Origin: Sva-07 sp963715825
GTDB lineage: Bacteria > Actinomycetota > Acidimicrobiia > Acidimicrobiales > Ilumatobacteraceae
DNA: 64,000 nucleotides
Direction: 5' to 3'
Assembly (NCBI GenBank): GCA_963715825.1
Contig: CAVQSI010000041.1
Coordinates: 1 to 64,000 of the forward strand
Positions 27,150 through 35,133 of the stretch are shown piece by piece (within the stretch, counting starts at the first letter, position 1; each line of letters starts with the position of its first letter). Both the position numbers and the translations under genes were made by a program. Under the pieces are notes generated by a model, which was given only the letters and a program-made list of their open reading frames with translations, had not been told where the DNA came from and did not search any database.

Positions 27150-27460
27150 CTCGGCGCACGGTCCGCGTCGACCAGCAGTTCCTCGCCGAACTCGACGTTC
27201 AGCTCGGCGAGCCACGCGGACCCAACGGAGAGCCGTCAGCGAGCGACTTCCTGTTGATCGAACTCCCGACGATCGCCGAAATGTTCGGCGAACGCTTCGA
27301 TGAACTCTCACTTGTCGGCGGCGAGGCGGGAGCGTGTGTCAGCGAGCAGTTTGCCGCAAGCCATGAAGTTGGTGTCGGGACCCTCGGTGATCCCTACACG
27401 CATCGAGTCGCGGTCGGCCCCGAGGTGTTCGACGATCGCGCCGGTAGTAGCGTCCAATAG
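27146..27460 (+). pseudogene. Partner of the small antitoxin-like gene, probably truncated
   Basis: The first 53 residues (VRVDQQFLAELDVQLGEPRG, FLLIELPTIAEMFGERFDEL) look like a real protein that follows the preceding gene by a GTGA overlap. After about base 27305 the character changes: GC at third codon positions drops to about 64 percent, and the opposite strand becomes the better coding frame (see 27308-27484). I infer that the gene lost its 3' part at a rearrangement near 27305, and that the rest of the frame is fortuitous. Confidence 0.45.
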
Positions 27461-27484
27461 TCCTCGAGAAGGCGCTGCGCTCAC
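27308..27484 (-). CDS. Small ORF coupled to the SipW-like peptidase gene
   Basis: A 58-codon frame starting with a GTG that overlaps the peptidase stop (GTGA). It reads LLDATTGAIVEHLGADRDSM, then VGITEGPDTNFMACGKLLAD. About 80 percent of third positions are G or C, higher than the opposing frame. No family is recognised. It overlaps the tail of the plus-strand frame 27146-27460, so only one of the two is likely to be real there; base composition favours this one. Confidence 0.4.
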   Translation of the reverse strand: MSAAPSRGLLDATTGAIVEHLGADRDSMRVGITEGPDTNFMACGKLLADTRSRLAADK

Positions 27485-28416
27485 TGAGCCATCGGGCGGC
27501 TGAAGCCCTCGAGCTGCTCATTCAGCCAGGCGATGGCCTCCGCCATCACAACGTCGTCGAAGGATCGCTCGAGTTCGCCGTCCAGCCAGCTCTCGGCGAG
27601 TTCGTCCACCGATGCCGACACGGGTTCCACGGGTTCAACAGGTTCCGGGATCGGCGGGGTGTCGACCAGTGCCCAGGCGGCGTCGCGTTCGAACGCATCG
27701 GTGTCGTCGGTTGGCGCCCTCGAACCGACGAAGACCGGATCGGACTCCGGGATCGGCGCGACGACAGCAGCCGCTACGCCCACGAGCACCGGGTCCCGAG
27801 TGTCCTGGGCGTTCTGACGGTTCTGGGTGTCCTGCGCGTGCTCGTCGTCCTCGATGTCGTCGTCGGGCCAGAGCACGAACATCACGACGAGCCCGACGAG
27901 GAGTGCGATCACCCAAATGTTCTGGATGAAGCCCAGCGCCTTGCCACCCTGGGGGATGTGGGCCAACGGCTTGCCGACGATGTCGTCTTCGGTCAACTGC
28001 CACTGATCGGGGGTGTCGCGGTTGTCCCCCTGGGTGATGAAGAACCCCTCGTCGTCCACTTCGAGGACGCGGTGGATGATGAGCATCCCCTCGGCCTCTC
28101 CTTCTGGTACTTCGAAGACCACGATGTCGCCCACCCGGGTATCGCCCGCGTCGCGTGCCACGACGATGTCGAGCAGGTCGTAGGTGGGCTCCATCGAATG
28201 GCCGGACACGACGACGAGGCGGGTGCTGCCACCGAGCATCGCCGGCCAGAGGTAGATGGTCAAGACGACGACCGCGATGGTGAACCCTATTGACAGGAGA
28301 CGGCGCCACAGTGCTTCGGGATGCTCGCCGTCATGTCCATGGTCGTGCTCGTGGTCAGTCTTGCGCTCCTGATCGTCGAAGCCGTAGGTCACCACGGAGT
28401 CCTCGTGCGGCTTCAC
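27481..28416 (-). CDS. SipW-like signal peptidase (S26B, Ser-His type)
   Basis: A 311-residue membrane signal peptidase of the ER/archaeal/SipW type. After a His/Asp-rich cytoplasmic head (DHEHDHGHDGEHPE, residues 21-34) come membrane segment 1 (about 43-60), the catalytic Ser in SGHSMEP (Ser 74), and His 115 in IIHRVLEVD in place of the Lys of bacterial type I enzymes. Then follow GDNRD (130-134) and a second membrane segment (167-183). The 120-residue acidic, Pro-rich tail is unusual. GTG start overlaps the stop of the beta-solenoid gene (GTGA). It ends a minus-strand cluster whose exported proteins share one motif, so it is probably their dedicated processing enzyme. Confidence 0.85.
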   Translation of the reverse strand: MKPHEDSVVTYGFDDQERKTDHEHDHGHDGEHPEALWRRLLSIGFTIAVVVLTIYLWPAMLGGSTRLVVVSGHSMEPTYDLLDIVVARDAGDTRVGDIVVFEVPEGEAEGMLIIHRVLEVDDEGFFITQGDNRDTPDQWQLTEDDIVGKPLAHIPQGGKALGFIQNIWVIALLVGLVVMFVLWPDDDIEDDEHAQDTQNRQNAQDTRDPVLVGVAAAVVAPIPESDPVFVGSRAPTDDTDAFERDAAWALVDTPPIPEPVEPVEPVSASVDELAESWLDGELERSFDDVVMAEAIAWLNEQLEGFSRPMAQ

Positions 28417-29543
28417 GCGCAGTCCTCGTTGCGGGGTCCCCAGACAGTGGCGGTCGGTGAGATCGAGCAGCTGCCGCCCGGGCTCGCATCGACGCCATTG
28501 TTGATCGTCGCGGTGGGACCGACGGTGAGGTCGCCGTCGTCGCGTTCACGCACCGATCCGTCGACGAGGCCGTCGATGAGGACCGACCCGTCACCGCCCT
28601 CATCGGCGTTGTTGCGCGCGATGCCCGTCGCGGTGACGATGAGGTCACCCTCGTCCTTCTCGTCGATCTTGCCGTTGATGGTGCCGGAGATCGTGACGGA
28701 TCCGTCGCCCTTCTCCGATGCGTCCGAGTTGATCACGCCGCTCACCACGAGGTCGCCTGAATCCTCCTCGTCGATCTTGCCGTTGATGGTGCCGGAGATC
28801 GTGACGGATCCGTCGCCCTTCTCCGATGCGTCCGAGTTGACGACGCCACTCACCACGAGGTCACCGTCGCCCTTCTCTTCGGCCTTTCTGTCGACCGTGC
28901 CGAGGATCGACAGCGTGCCGGGACCGTCTTCCTTGACGTCGTCGCGTGCGATGCCGCTCGCTCCGATGGTCAGGTCGCCGTCGCCCTTTTCGTCGATCTT
29001 GCCGTCGACCGTGCCGTCGATCACGACCGAGCCCGCATCGTCTTCCTTGACGTCACCGCGCACCGTGCCGCCGGCCATCACCAGCACACCTCCGGGGCCC
29101 TTCTGCTCAGCGTTGTCGCCGACCACGCCGCCTGCCCCGACGGTGATCGATCCGTCTTCGACTTTGAGCTTCTTGGTGATCGTGCCCAGTACGAGGACGT
29201 CGGCTTCCCAGTCGAGTTTGTCGATCGTGGTGCCGGCGGGCACGACGCACGCCACGGTGCTGGGCACGCCGCCGCCACAGGTGGGCAGTGCCGGAGGGAC
29301 CGTCGTGGTGGTGGTGGTTGTGGTCGTGGTGGTGGTCGTCGTGGTGGTGGTGGTGGTGGTGGTGGGTGGAGGTGGGACCGTCCCATCGATTGTGAGACTC
29401 GTGAGTTCGTCGCTGTTGACGCCCCCGAGGCTCGCCGCGTGGCCGACACCCACGGCACTCAACGACACCAGGACGACGAGCGACAGCGGGCGCAGTGCGA
29501 AGCGTGCCAGCGTGGTCGCGCGCGAGGAAGCCTCGCCATTCAT
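28413..29543 (-). CDS. Exported beta-solenoid (bactofilin-like repeat) protein, likely SipW-type substrate
   Basis: A 376-residue exported protein. The signal peptide ends at GHAASLGGVNSDEL, the motif shared with the three proteins encoded upstream. A linker of four Pro and about 25 Thr (residues about 56-85) precedes a repetitive region of 18-20-residue units, such as GSVTISGTINGKIDEKD and GDLVVSGVVNSDASEKGD. Hydrophobic residues alternate there, as in a beta-helix. The pattern resembles bactofilins, but the protein is exported and acidic. A pair of units is repeated almost exactly in DNA at 108-base spacing. It could form a stalk or filament. Its stop overlaps the peptidase start. Confidence 0.7.
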   Translation of the reverse strand: MNGEASSRATTLARFALRPLSLVVLVSLSAVGVGHAASLGGVNSDELTSLTIDGTVPPPPTTTTTTTTTTTTTTTTTTTTTVPPALPTCGGGVPSTVACVVPAGTTIDKLDWEADVLVLGTITKKLKVEDGSITVGAGGVVGDNAEQKGPGGVLVMAGGTVRGDVKEDDAGSVVIDGTVDGKIDEKGDGDLTIGASGIARDDVKEDGPGTLSILGTVDRKAEEKGDGDLVVSGVVNSDASEKGDGSVTISGTINGKIDEEDSGDLVVSGVINSDASEKGDGSVTISGTINGKIDEKDEGDLIVTATGIARNNADEGGDGSVLIDGLVDGSVRERDDGDLTVGPTATINNGVDASPGGSCSISPTATVWGPRNEDCA

Positions 29544-29729
29544 CGCTCGCTCGGTGTCGGGAGCACATGGGACTGCGTGGACGCGACGATCGACAGGCGT
29601 GGCGAAGGCTGCTCATTCATGTCGATCGTTCCTCTCTGTTCGTCGCTTTCGCGGCGGACGGTGTGCACTGGTTCTTCGTCAGTTCCGAGGCCGAACTTGA
29701 CGAAACATGGGTTTCTGCCCGCTGCTCGG

Positions 29730-30185
29730 TCAGGGGGCTGCGGTGCCGCCGATGACGAAGGCGAGCCCGTCGACGTTGTCCGCCGGAGCTCGCAGTGGCA
29801 GGTTGACCACGCCGGCCATGTCGACGCCGGCCCCTGGCTGGCGATCACGGATGTTCCGCACATTGAGCGAGTTGCCGGAGACCTCGTAGGTGGTGCCGTC
29901 GTTGCCGAACAGGGTGAGCTGGTACGGCAGGCCGTCGCACGCTTCACTCACGAAGCGGAAGATCACACGCTGCACGCGGTATCCGTCGCTGGGGGCGTGA
30001 TAGCGCGTGCGGTACCTGACGTCCATCCCGTTGGTGTCGCAACTCGCGACGGCACCGGTATCGGCTCCGAGTTCGTCGCTGTCGAGGCCGCCGAGACTGG
30101 CGGCCGAGGCACCGACCGCTGTTGTCGCAACGAGGCCGAGGAGCACCGCTGCCGCTCGACGTCGTGCCGATCCACGTGTGGTCAT
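29730..30185 (-). CDS. Small exported protein A of the SLGG family, likely SipW-type substrate
   Basis: A 151-residue exported protein. The signal peptide (RRRAAAVLLGLVATTAVGASA) is followed by ASLGGLDSDELGADT and then a cysteine (ASCDTNGMDV). The remainder is beta-rich, with a second cysteine (SEACDGLPYQLTLFG) that could pair with the first. It ends LAFVIGGTAAP. It is homologous along its length to the products at 30205-30642 and 30806-31252. No catalytic motif is visible, so a structural role (fibre or matrix subunit, as TasA in Bacillus) is the best guess. It starts 19 bases after the stop of protein B. Confidence 0.75.
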   Translation of the reverse strand: MTTRGSARRRAAAVLLGLVATTAVGASAASLGGLDSDELGADTGAVASCDTNGMDVRYRTRYHAPSDGYRVQRVIFRFVSEACDGLPYQLTLFGNDGTTYEVSGNSLNVRNIRDRQPGAGVDMAGVVNLPLRAPADNVDGLAFVIGGTAAP

Positions 30186-30204
30186 TGGGGAGTCCGTTCA
30201 TGTG

Positions 30205-30642
30205 TCAGCCGCTGATGACGACGGCGATGCCATCGACGAGTTCGGCAGAGAAGTTGGAGCGGTAGCCCGCACGGACGACCTCTTCGCCGTCCGACGCTCG
30301 GTTGTACCGAGTGAAGAACTGGAATTGGCTGAAGCTGCCCGCTGCCCGGAAACCGCCGGGACCCGTCTGATAGATCGAGATCTTGTACGGCGTGGCGAGG
30401 CAGTCGGTGTCGATGTCGCTCAATGTGAAGTACGCCACGTACTCCCCGAGTGCGGGGTTGAAGACCGGTTCCCAGTCGACGTCGATGCCGTCGCTGTCGC
30501 AGGCACCCACGTCGGTCGTGTCGGCACCCAGTTCGTTGCTGTCGACGCCACCGAGGCTTGCCGCAGATGCACCCACAGCGCCGGTGATTGCCAGCCCTGC
30601 GGCCACCGCAGCAAGCTTCTTCCTGGTGTTGGTGCGTGTCAC
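30205..30642 (-). CDS. Small exported protein B of the SLGG family, likely SipW-type substrate
   Basis: A 145-residue paralogue of the neighbours on both sides. The signal peptide TRKKLAAVAAGLAITGAVGASA is followed by ASLGGVDSNELGADT and GACDSDGIDVDWEP. Later parts (FTLSDIDTDCLATPYKISIY, ending VDGIAVVIS) align with the family: two Cys, a SDI/SDIN strand and a hydrophobic end. GTG at 30642 is chosen because MTRTNTRKK gives a normal signal peptide and AAGAGA lies upstream; the longer frame adds a basic, non-typical head. Confidence 0.75.
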   Translation of the reverse strand: MTRTNTRKKLAAVAAGLAITGAVGASAASLGGVDSNELGADTTDVGACDSDGIDVDWEPVFNPALGEYVAYFTLSDIDTDCLATPYKISIYQTGPGGFRAAGSFSQFQFFTRYNRASDGEEVVRAGYRSNFSAELVDGIAVVISG

Positions 30643-30805
30643 GTCGTGCGTCTCTTGGGTCGTGCGGCGCTCGGCCACTGCCGGGTGGGGGTTTGGTCGA
30701 ACGGGCTGGTCCCCCCGCCGCGCCCGTCGGCTCATCCATGAGGAAGTGAGCCGACGGGGAGCGACGGAGTGACCGGGCCCGATCGTGAAGGTCAGATCCT
30801 GAGGA

Positions 30806-31252
30806 TCAGGGGGCGACGGGGGCGCCGCTGATGCTCATGGCGAGGCCCGTGATGGACTCCGCGGTGAGGCCGTCGCCGGTCGTGTCGATCGACTGAGCGC
30901 CGCTGACCTGTGCGATCGTGCCGGTCTCGGTCTGAAGGAGCACCGTCGGGTCGCCGGCGCCATCATCGCCGAGGAGCGTGAGATCGAACGTCTGACCCTC
31001 ACATGCGGCGTTGATGTCCGACAGGTTGATGGAGGTGACGACGTACTCGCCCGTCGTGCCGTCGAACGACGTGTCGTAGCCGACGTCGATGCCGTTGGTG
31101 TCGCAGCTGGCCACATCGCCGGTGTCGGCACCGAGGTCGTCGCTGTTGAGTCCACCGAGGCTTGCTGCCGAGGCGCCGACGGCGCCGGCGATGGCGAGGC
31201 CTGCCAGAACCGCCACGGACTTCTTGCGCATGCTCTTGCTCTCGATCTTCAT
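30806..31252 (-). CDS. Small exported protein C of the SLGG family, likely SipW-type substrate
   Basis: A 148-residue protein and first of the family trio in transcription order. The signal peptide MRKKSVAVLAGLAIAGAVGASA is followed by ASLGGLNSDDLGADT and ASCDTNGIDVGYDT. The beta-rich body has INLSDINAACEGQTFDLTLL and ends in LAMSISGAPVAP. The start is set at ATG 31252, after GGAAGG; an ATG seven codons later would also give a signal peptide. A 13-base palindrome (GATCCTGAGGATC) just after the stop may slow or end transcription. It lies 163 bases before protein B. Confidence 0.75.
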   Translation of the reverse strand: MKIESKSMRKKSVAVLAGLAIAGAVGASAASLGGLNSDDLGADTGDVASCDTNGIDVGYDTSFDGTTGEYVVTSINLSDINAACEGQTFDLTLLGDDGAGDPTVLLQTETGTIAQVSGAQSIDTTGDGLTAESITGLAMSISGAPVAP

Positions 31253-31638
31253 TTCCAAATCGTTCCTTCCGATTCTGACGTCCCGGATGGACGCCGCCTG
31301 GCAGTGTTTCGACCGAATCGTCCGAGGCTTGAGCACGCGAACAAGGCTTGACCAGAACCTGAGAGTGTCCGTGACGCGTCAGATCCGAGCGGGCTCTCTC
31401 TGCAGTCAAGACGGTGCCGGGCAAGGGCTGGTTCACGATTCTTCGCCTCAACAGCCCGTTCGAACCATGGTTCGACAAGACCTCGCGACCAGGGAAATCG
31501 TCCCGGTGGGCGAACGCTGAGAACTCCACCCCGGCCCCAACTTCAACAGAACATGACCTCAACGCCGTTCGGAAGCACGTGTATCGCTCGGCGAAACCGG
31601 GCCACCCACACGTTCAGTATGCGAGGTGGGTGGGCCGG
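31253..31638. other. Intergenic stretch upstream of the SLGG cluster
   Basis: 386 bases without a supported gene, presumably holding the promoter of the minus-strand cluster. No clear -35/-10 set was found. The right end contains the hairpin at 31602-31633. Confidence 0.4.
31602..31633 (-). terminator. Possible terminator of the LDTR protein gene
   Basis: CCACCCAC (31602-31609) and GTGGGTGG (31626-31633) can form an eight-pair GC-rich stem with a 16-base loop, six bases after the stop of the gene at 31639. No T-run follows, as is common in high-GC actinobacteria. Confidence 0.4.
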
Positions 31639-32646
31639 TCAGGGTGCGGGTGTGAAGATCGCCGTCAGTACCGGGTCGCCGACTTGCGATGATGGGCTGC
31701 CGGTGCCGTAGTGATAGCAGATCAGATTGTACGTGCCGATCTGGCCCGCCGACACGGCGAACGTGCGCGTCCCCGCCATCTGCGCGTGTGATCCCTCGGA
31801 GCCGCTCACGCCTGACGAGTCCCAGTACTGCAGGTAGCCGGAGTCGATCGTGTTCAGGCTGGTGATCGAGCATCCGAGCGCGTCGCCCGGGATCTTCACC
31901 TCAGCGAGCAAGCTGGAGTTGACGGTGACGTGACCGTCGACTGGCGCAGTCACTGACACCGATTCCACGAGCGTGTCGCTCTGCGGCACGGTAGCGCCGT
32001 CGTTGCGACTGCTCACCGCGAACGGTTGCGCACCGTCGAGTGCAACGGTCTGGCCCTCGAGTGCGGCCACTCGGGAAGCGAGATCGGCCAAGGCAGAATC
32101 GGTGTAGTACCCGTTGACATCGACCAAGATGTCAGTCGACGGTCCCGGGGTGCCATAGGCGTCGTAGGTGACCTCGATCTTGCCCTGATCGGCACCAGCC
32201 GTCGGCAGCTGCACCGTGACGGCGTTCGGGACGATGTCACCGGCGTTGAAGTTGAGGCTCGACACCGACGGCAGACCGGGCGCGTCGGCTGGTCGAATCG
32301 ACACGAATCCGTTCGCTGTCGGGGTCACGACCGTGACGTTCATCGACACCGCCGTCGCACCGGTCGGTACCACCACTTTGTTGCCGGTCGTGGTCACAAC
32401 GGTTCCGGTCACGATCAGGTCGAGCGGGACGGCGGACACGAACGGTCCGGACAGCCCGACGTTGGTCGGGTCACGCGTGTCGAGGATGCGGACCGGATCG
32501 ATCGACACGAACGCCGACGGCGTGCTCGACGCGGCGTTCACGACGAACAGTCCACCCGCGCCGAGCGTCACGGCGACGGCGGCTCCGATCGCTGCCCACC
32601 GGGATCGCCACAGTCCTCGCGACCCGCGGTTTCGAAAGACGTCCAT
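31639..32646 (-). CDS. Exported protein with one LDTR-type surface module
   Basis: A 335-residue exported protein. Signal anchor WRSRWAAIGAAVAVTLGAGG; then a module of about 150 residues opening with FVSIDPVRILDTRDP and closing with TDILVDVNGYYTD, the same start and end marks as the three modules of the L,D-transpeptidase at 38716. A short coiled segment (LADLASRVAALEG) leads to a C-terminal beta-rich domain (VSVTAPVDGHVTVNSSLLAEV) resembling a C1q/TNF-like or jelly-roll fold, which could form a trimer. ATG 32646 is backed by GGAGG at the right distance. Function unknown; a surface or adhesion role is inferred. Confidence 0.7.
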   Translation of the reverse strand: MDVFRNRGSRGLWRSRWAAIGAAVAVTLGAGGLFVVNAASSTPSAFVSIDPVRILDTRDPTNVGLSGPFVSAVPLDLIVTGTVVTTTGNKVVVPTGATAVSMNVTVVTPTANGFVSIRPADAPGLPSVSSLNFNAGDIVPNAVTVQLPTAGADQGKIEVTYDAYGTPGPSTDILVDVNGYYTDSALADLASRVAALEGQTVALDGAQPFAVSSRNDGATVPQSDTLVESVSVTAPVDGHVTVNSSLLAEVKIPGDALGCSITSLNTIDSGYLQYWDSSGVSGSEGSHAQMAGTRTFAVSAGQIGTYNLICYHYGTGSPSSQVGDPVLTAIFTPAP

Positions 32647-32886
32647 GATGGTCCTCCAGTGCTTCTGGCGGGTCTGCTCGCATGTTGGCGGCCCCGACGG
32701 GCTAGACCGGCGTGGCGTCAACGTGGACACCCAGGTGCCGCGCTCAAGTTTGAGAGACTGGTGTCTGTCGAGCCATCTCAACCTGAGTATCAGCACAGCT
32801 GAAGAGCGCCGTCAGAGCCGAAAGTCATCAGTGCGGCGCCCGATCGAGCACTGAGAAACACACGTGCACGACCACTCGCGTAGGCG

Positions 32887-33234
32887 CTACTTGGAGCGCA
32901 CGACTTTGCCCAGATCGGGCACTCGATATTCGCGGGCTACCCCCGGCGTCCGATGGAGCGAACGCAGCGAGGATGTTGAAGAACAACTTCCCCATCGGGC
33001 GTCGGGAACGGGTCGAGCAAGTCGGTCGAGCTTCGGCACGACGAGCGTGTCACCCGTGCGTACCGCGGCCAGCGCTGGATCGAGGCCGGGACGTTCGCGC
33101 TTCGTGCCGTTGCTGCCGTGGTCGATGTAGACGCGAGCAGGCCGAACGCCGAGCGCGTGAAGGGCTTGGCGCTGGGCCGTGAGGTCTTGCTCGTCAGTCG
33201 AGCAGTGGGCGTATCCAATCAGTGTTTCATCCAT
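32887..33234 (-). pseudogene. Serine resolvase remnant (N-terminal half, internally deleted)
   Basis: Begins MDETLIGYAHCSTDEQDLTA like the intact resolvase at 24139-24714 and matches it closely through KLDRLARPVPDAR. It then jumps, in another frame, to the piece that in the intact gene encodes MGKLFFNIL, and then to a scrap of the HTH region (REYRVPDLGK). Two deletions and a frameshift make it non-functional. Its 5' flank (to GCGAGCGTCCGAA near 33285) also matches the intact copy. Confidence 0.85.
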
Positions 33235-33378
33235 GGAAGTACCGTGACGCGCCCAGTCGCTCTGATCCATCGCGAGCGTCCGAATGGGTGCGCCGAGTGA
33301 GTCATCCAACGAACAGCTCCGACGGGTGTCGAACGCTTCGCCAGGTCGGCCTCTGATGTCGGGAGCCAAGCGCCCGCA

Positions 33379-33624
33379 TTGGAGCAACTTGGAGAGACGT
33401 CCTCCGCCAGGATCGCCACAGACCCATCCAAGATGGCTGGCGTACCCTGTATCCGTGGCCTCCGGTTCCCGGTCGCAACCGTTGTTGCGATGGTGGCTGA
33501 CGGGATGACCAATGAGGAAATCCTCTCGGAGCATCCCGACCTCGAGGCCGACGACATCTCCGAAGCGCTCAGATTCGCAGCGCTCGCCGTCCAGGAACGC
33601 CAGCTGCCTCTCATGTCAGCGTGA
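33379..33624 (+). CDS. DUF433 antitoxin-like protein
   Basis: An 81-residue DUF433 protein. Its core MAGVPCIRGLRFPVATVVAM, then MTNEEILSEHPDLEADDISEALRF, is the family hallmark, a winged-helix fold found in antitoxins paired with DUF5615 (Mut7-C-like PIN) toxins. The TGA overlaps a GTG (33621) that opens the expected partner, but the partner is cut off after about 12 codons. The gene itself looks intact and now stands as an orphan antitoxin between two resolvase remnants. Confidence 0.85.
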   Translation: MEQLGETSSARIATDPSKMAGVPCIRGLRFPVATVVAMVADGMTNEEILSEHPDLEADDISEALRFAALAVQERQLPLMSA

Positions 33625-33752
33625 AGTTCCTGCTCGACCAGAACGCGTCGAGACGCCGTTCAGTTCGGCGGACTCATTTCCTCTGGGTTTGTGCGGCTGA
33701 GGGTGCGGTACACCGTCGGTCGCGACACCGAGAACGGCTCGCCGAGACCTGA
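33621..33752 (+). pseudogene. DUF5615-type toxin, only the first dozen codons left
   Basis: GTG 33621 starts VKFLLDQNASRR, the usual opening of DUF5615 PIN-like toxins (FLLDQN with the first acidic residue). From about base 33644 the DNA instead matches the 3' flank of the resolvase unit (GCCGTTCAGT-CGGCGGACT, as at 24116), and the frame runs on without meaning to a TGA. The toxin was therefore disrupted by insertion of that unit and its 3' part is gone. Confidence 0.65.
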
Positions 33753-33842
33753 GATCGTGTACTCGCCGGTTTGGTGCATCCTCTTCAGCTCGCGCTGTTG
33801 CATCGCAGACAGCTTCGACGAGTGGCCCTTCACTGCTGGCAT
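33660..33842 (-). pseudogene. Serine resolvase remnant (C-terminal HTH part)
   Basis: Encodes SAMQQRELKRMHQTGEYTIS, then GEPFSVSRPTVYRTLSRTNP, nearly the same as the C-terminus of the intact resolvase at 24139. Nothing of the catalytic domain precedes it: the homology ends near base 33823. Together with the N-terminal remnant at 32887-33234 it is in the wrong order for one broken gene, so two copies were involved. Confidence 0.85.
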
Positions 33843-33963
33843 ATCGGCAGTTGAGCAAGCCGTCGTTCAACTTGATTCGGTCGTCCGATCGACGTCGACG
33901 ACCAGGCACCGGCTTGCCAGGTGATCCGCACGAAGCTCCGGGCTTCCGCGCAGGCTCGGCCGG

Positions 33964-33969
33964 TACCCT
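33964..33969 (+). promoter_or_regulatory. -10 box for leaderless glgM transcript
   Basis: TACCCT ends six bases before the ATG at 33976 and no ribosome site is present, which fits transcription starting at or next to the start codon, common in actinobacteria. Confidence 0.4.
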
Positions 33970-33975
33970 GCGCGT

Positions 33976-35133
33976 ATGCGCATCGGGATTCTGACCCGCG
34001 AGTATCCGCCCGACGTCTACGGGGGCGCCGGCGTCCATGTCGACTTCCTCGTCCGCGAGCTGGTGCAGCTCGCCGACGTCGACGTGCATTGCATGGGCGA
34101 CCCCCGTCCGGGCGCAACCGCCCACTCGGAACGCAACCCGTTGCTCGTCGACGCCAACGCTGCGTTGCGGACGCTGGCGGCAGACCTGGTGATGGCCGAT
34201 CAGACCGCTGGATGCGACATCGTCCACTCCCACACCTGGTACGCCAACATGGGCGGCCACTGGGCGAAGCTGCTCCACGACATTCCCCACGTCGTGACCT
34301 CCCACTCGCTCGAACCCCACCGGCCGTGGAAGGCCGAACAACTCGGCGGTGGTTACCGGGTGTCGTCGTGGGCCGAACGCACCGCCTACGAGGGCGCCGA
34401 CGCGGTGATCGCCGTGAGCCACGGATCCAAGCGCGACGTCCTCTCGGCGTATCCGACACTCGACGAGGCCAAGGTGCACGTCGTCCACAACGGGATCGAC
34501 ACCAACTTCTACCGGCCCGATCCCGACACGGACGTCCTCGAACGTCTGGGTGTCGACCCCGAGCGTCCGTCGGCCGTCTTCGTCGGCCGCATCACCCGTC
34601 AGAAGGGTGTTCCGCACCTGCTGCGAGCGGCGCTCGGCTTCGACGAGTCGGTCCAGCTCGTGTTGCTGGCCGGCGCAGCCGACACACCTGAGCTCGCCGC
34701 CGAGACCGACGACCTCGTGGCCACCCTGCGTGCCGAACGCGACGCAGTCCACCTCGTGTCGGAGATGCTGCCTCGCGAGCAGGTGCGCCAGGTGCTCACG
34801 CACGGCACCGTGTTCGTCTGCCCGTCGATCTACGAACCGCTCGGCATCGTGAACCTCGAGGCAATGGCGTGTGAGACGGCGGTCGTGGCGAGCGACGTCG
34901 GTGGGATCCCCGACGTCGTCGTCGACGGGGAGACGGGCCGGCTCGTGCACTACGACGCCAACGACACCGAAGCCTTCGAGGCGGGGCTCGCGGACGCGGT
35001 CAACGACATTGTCCGCGCCCCCGATCTGGCGAGGGCGATGGGCGTTGCAGGGCGTCGCCGGGCGGTCGCCGACTTCGGCTGGGACGTCGCGGCACAGCGG
35101 ACGATGGCGATCTACGAGTCCCTCGTCGGCTGA
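33976..35133 (+). CDS. glgM: Alpha-maltose-1-phosphate synthase / glycogen synthase (GT4)
   Basis: A 385-residue GT4 glycosyltransferase of the actinobacterial GlgA/GlgM type. In mycobacteria this enzyme makes maltose-1-phosphate from ADP-glucose and glucose-1-phosphate for the GlgE route to alpha-glucan. The N-terminal loop REYPPDVYGGAGVHV is typical. The C-terminal domain has VFVGRITRQKGVPHLL, the nucleotide site with SIYEPLGIVNLEAMA (catalytic Glu), and SDVGGIPDVVVDGETG. The ADP-glucose supplier GlgC lies in the same window at 50454, not adjacent. Cytoplasmic. Whether it acts as GlgM or as a classical glycogen synthase cannot be decided by sequence alone. Confidence 0.9.
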   Translation: MRIGILTREYPPDVYGGAGVHVDFLVRELVQLADVDVHCMGDPRPGATAHSERNPLLVDANAALRTLAADLVMADQTAGCDIVHSHTWYANMGGHWAKLLHDIPHVVTSHSLEPHRPWKAEQLGGGYRVSSWAERTAYEGADAVIAVSHGSKRDVLSAYPTLDEAKVHVVHNGIDTNFYRPDPDTDVLERLGVDPERPSAVFVGRITRQKGVPHLLRAALGFDESVQLVLLAGAADTPELAAETDDLVATLRAERDAVHLVSEMLPREQVRQVLTHGTVFVCPSIYEPLGIVNLEAMACETAVVASDVGGIPDVVVDGETGRLVHYDANDTEAFEAGLADAVNDIVRAPDLARAMGVAGRRRAVADFGWDVAAQRTMAIYESLVG

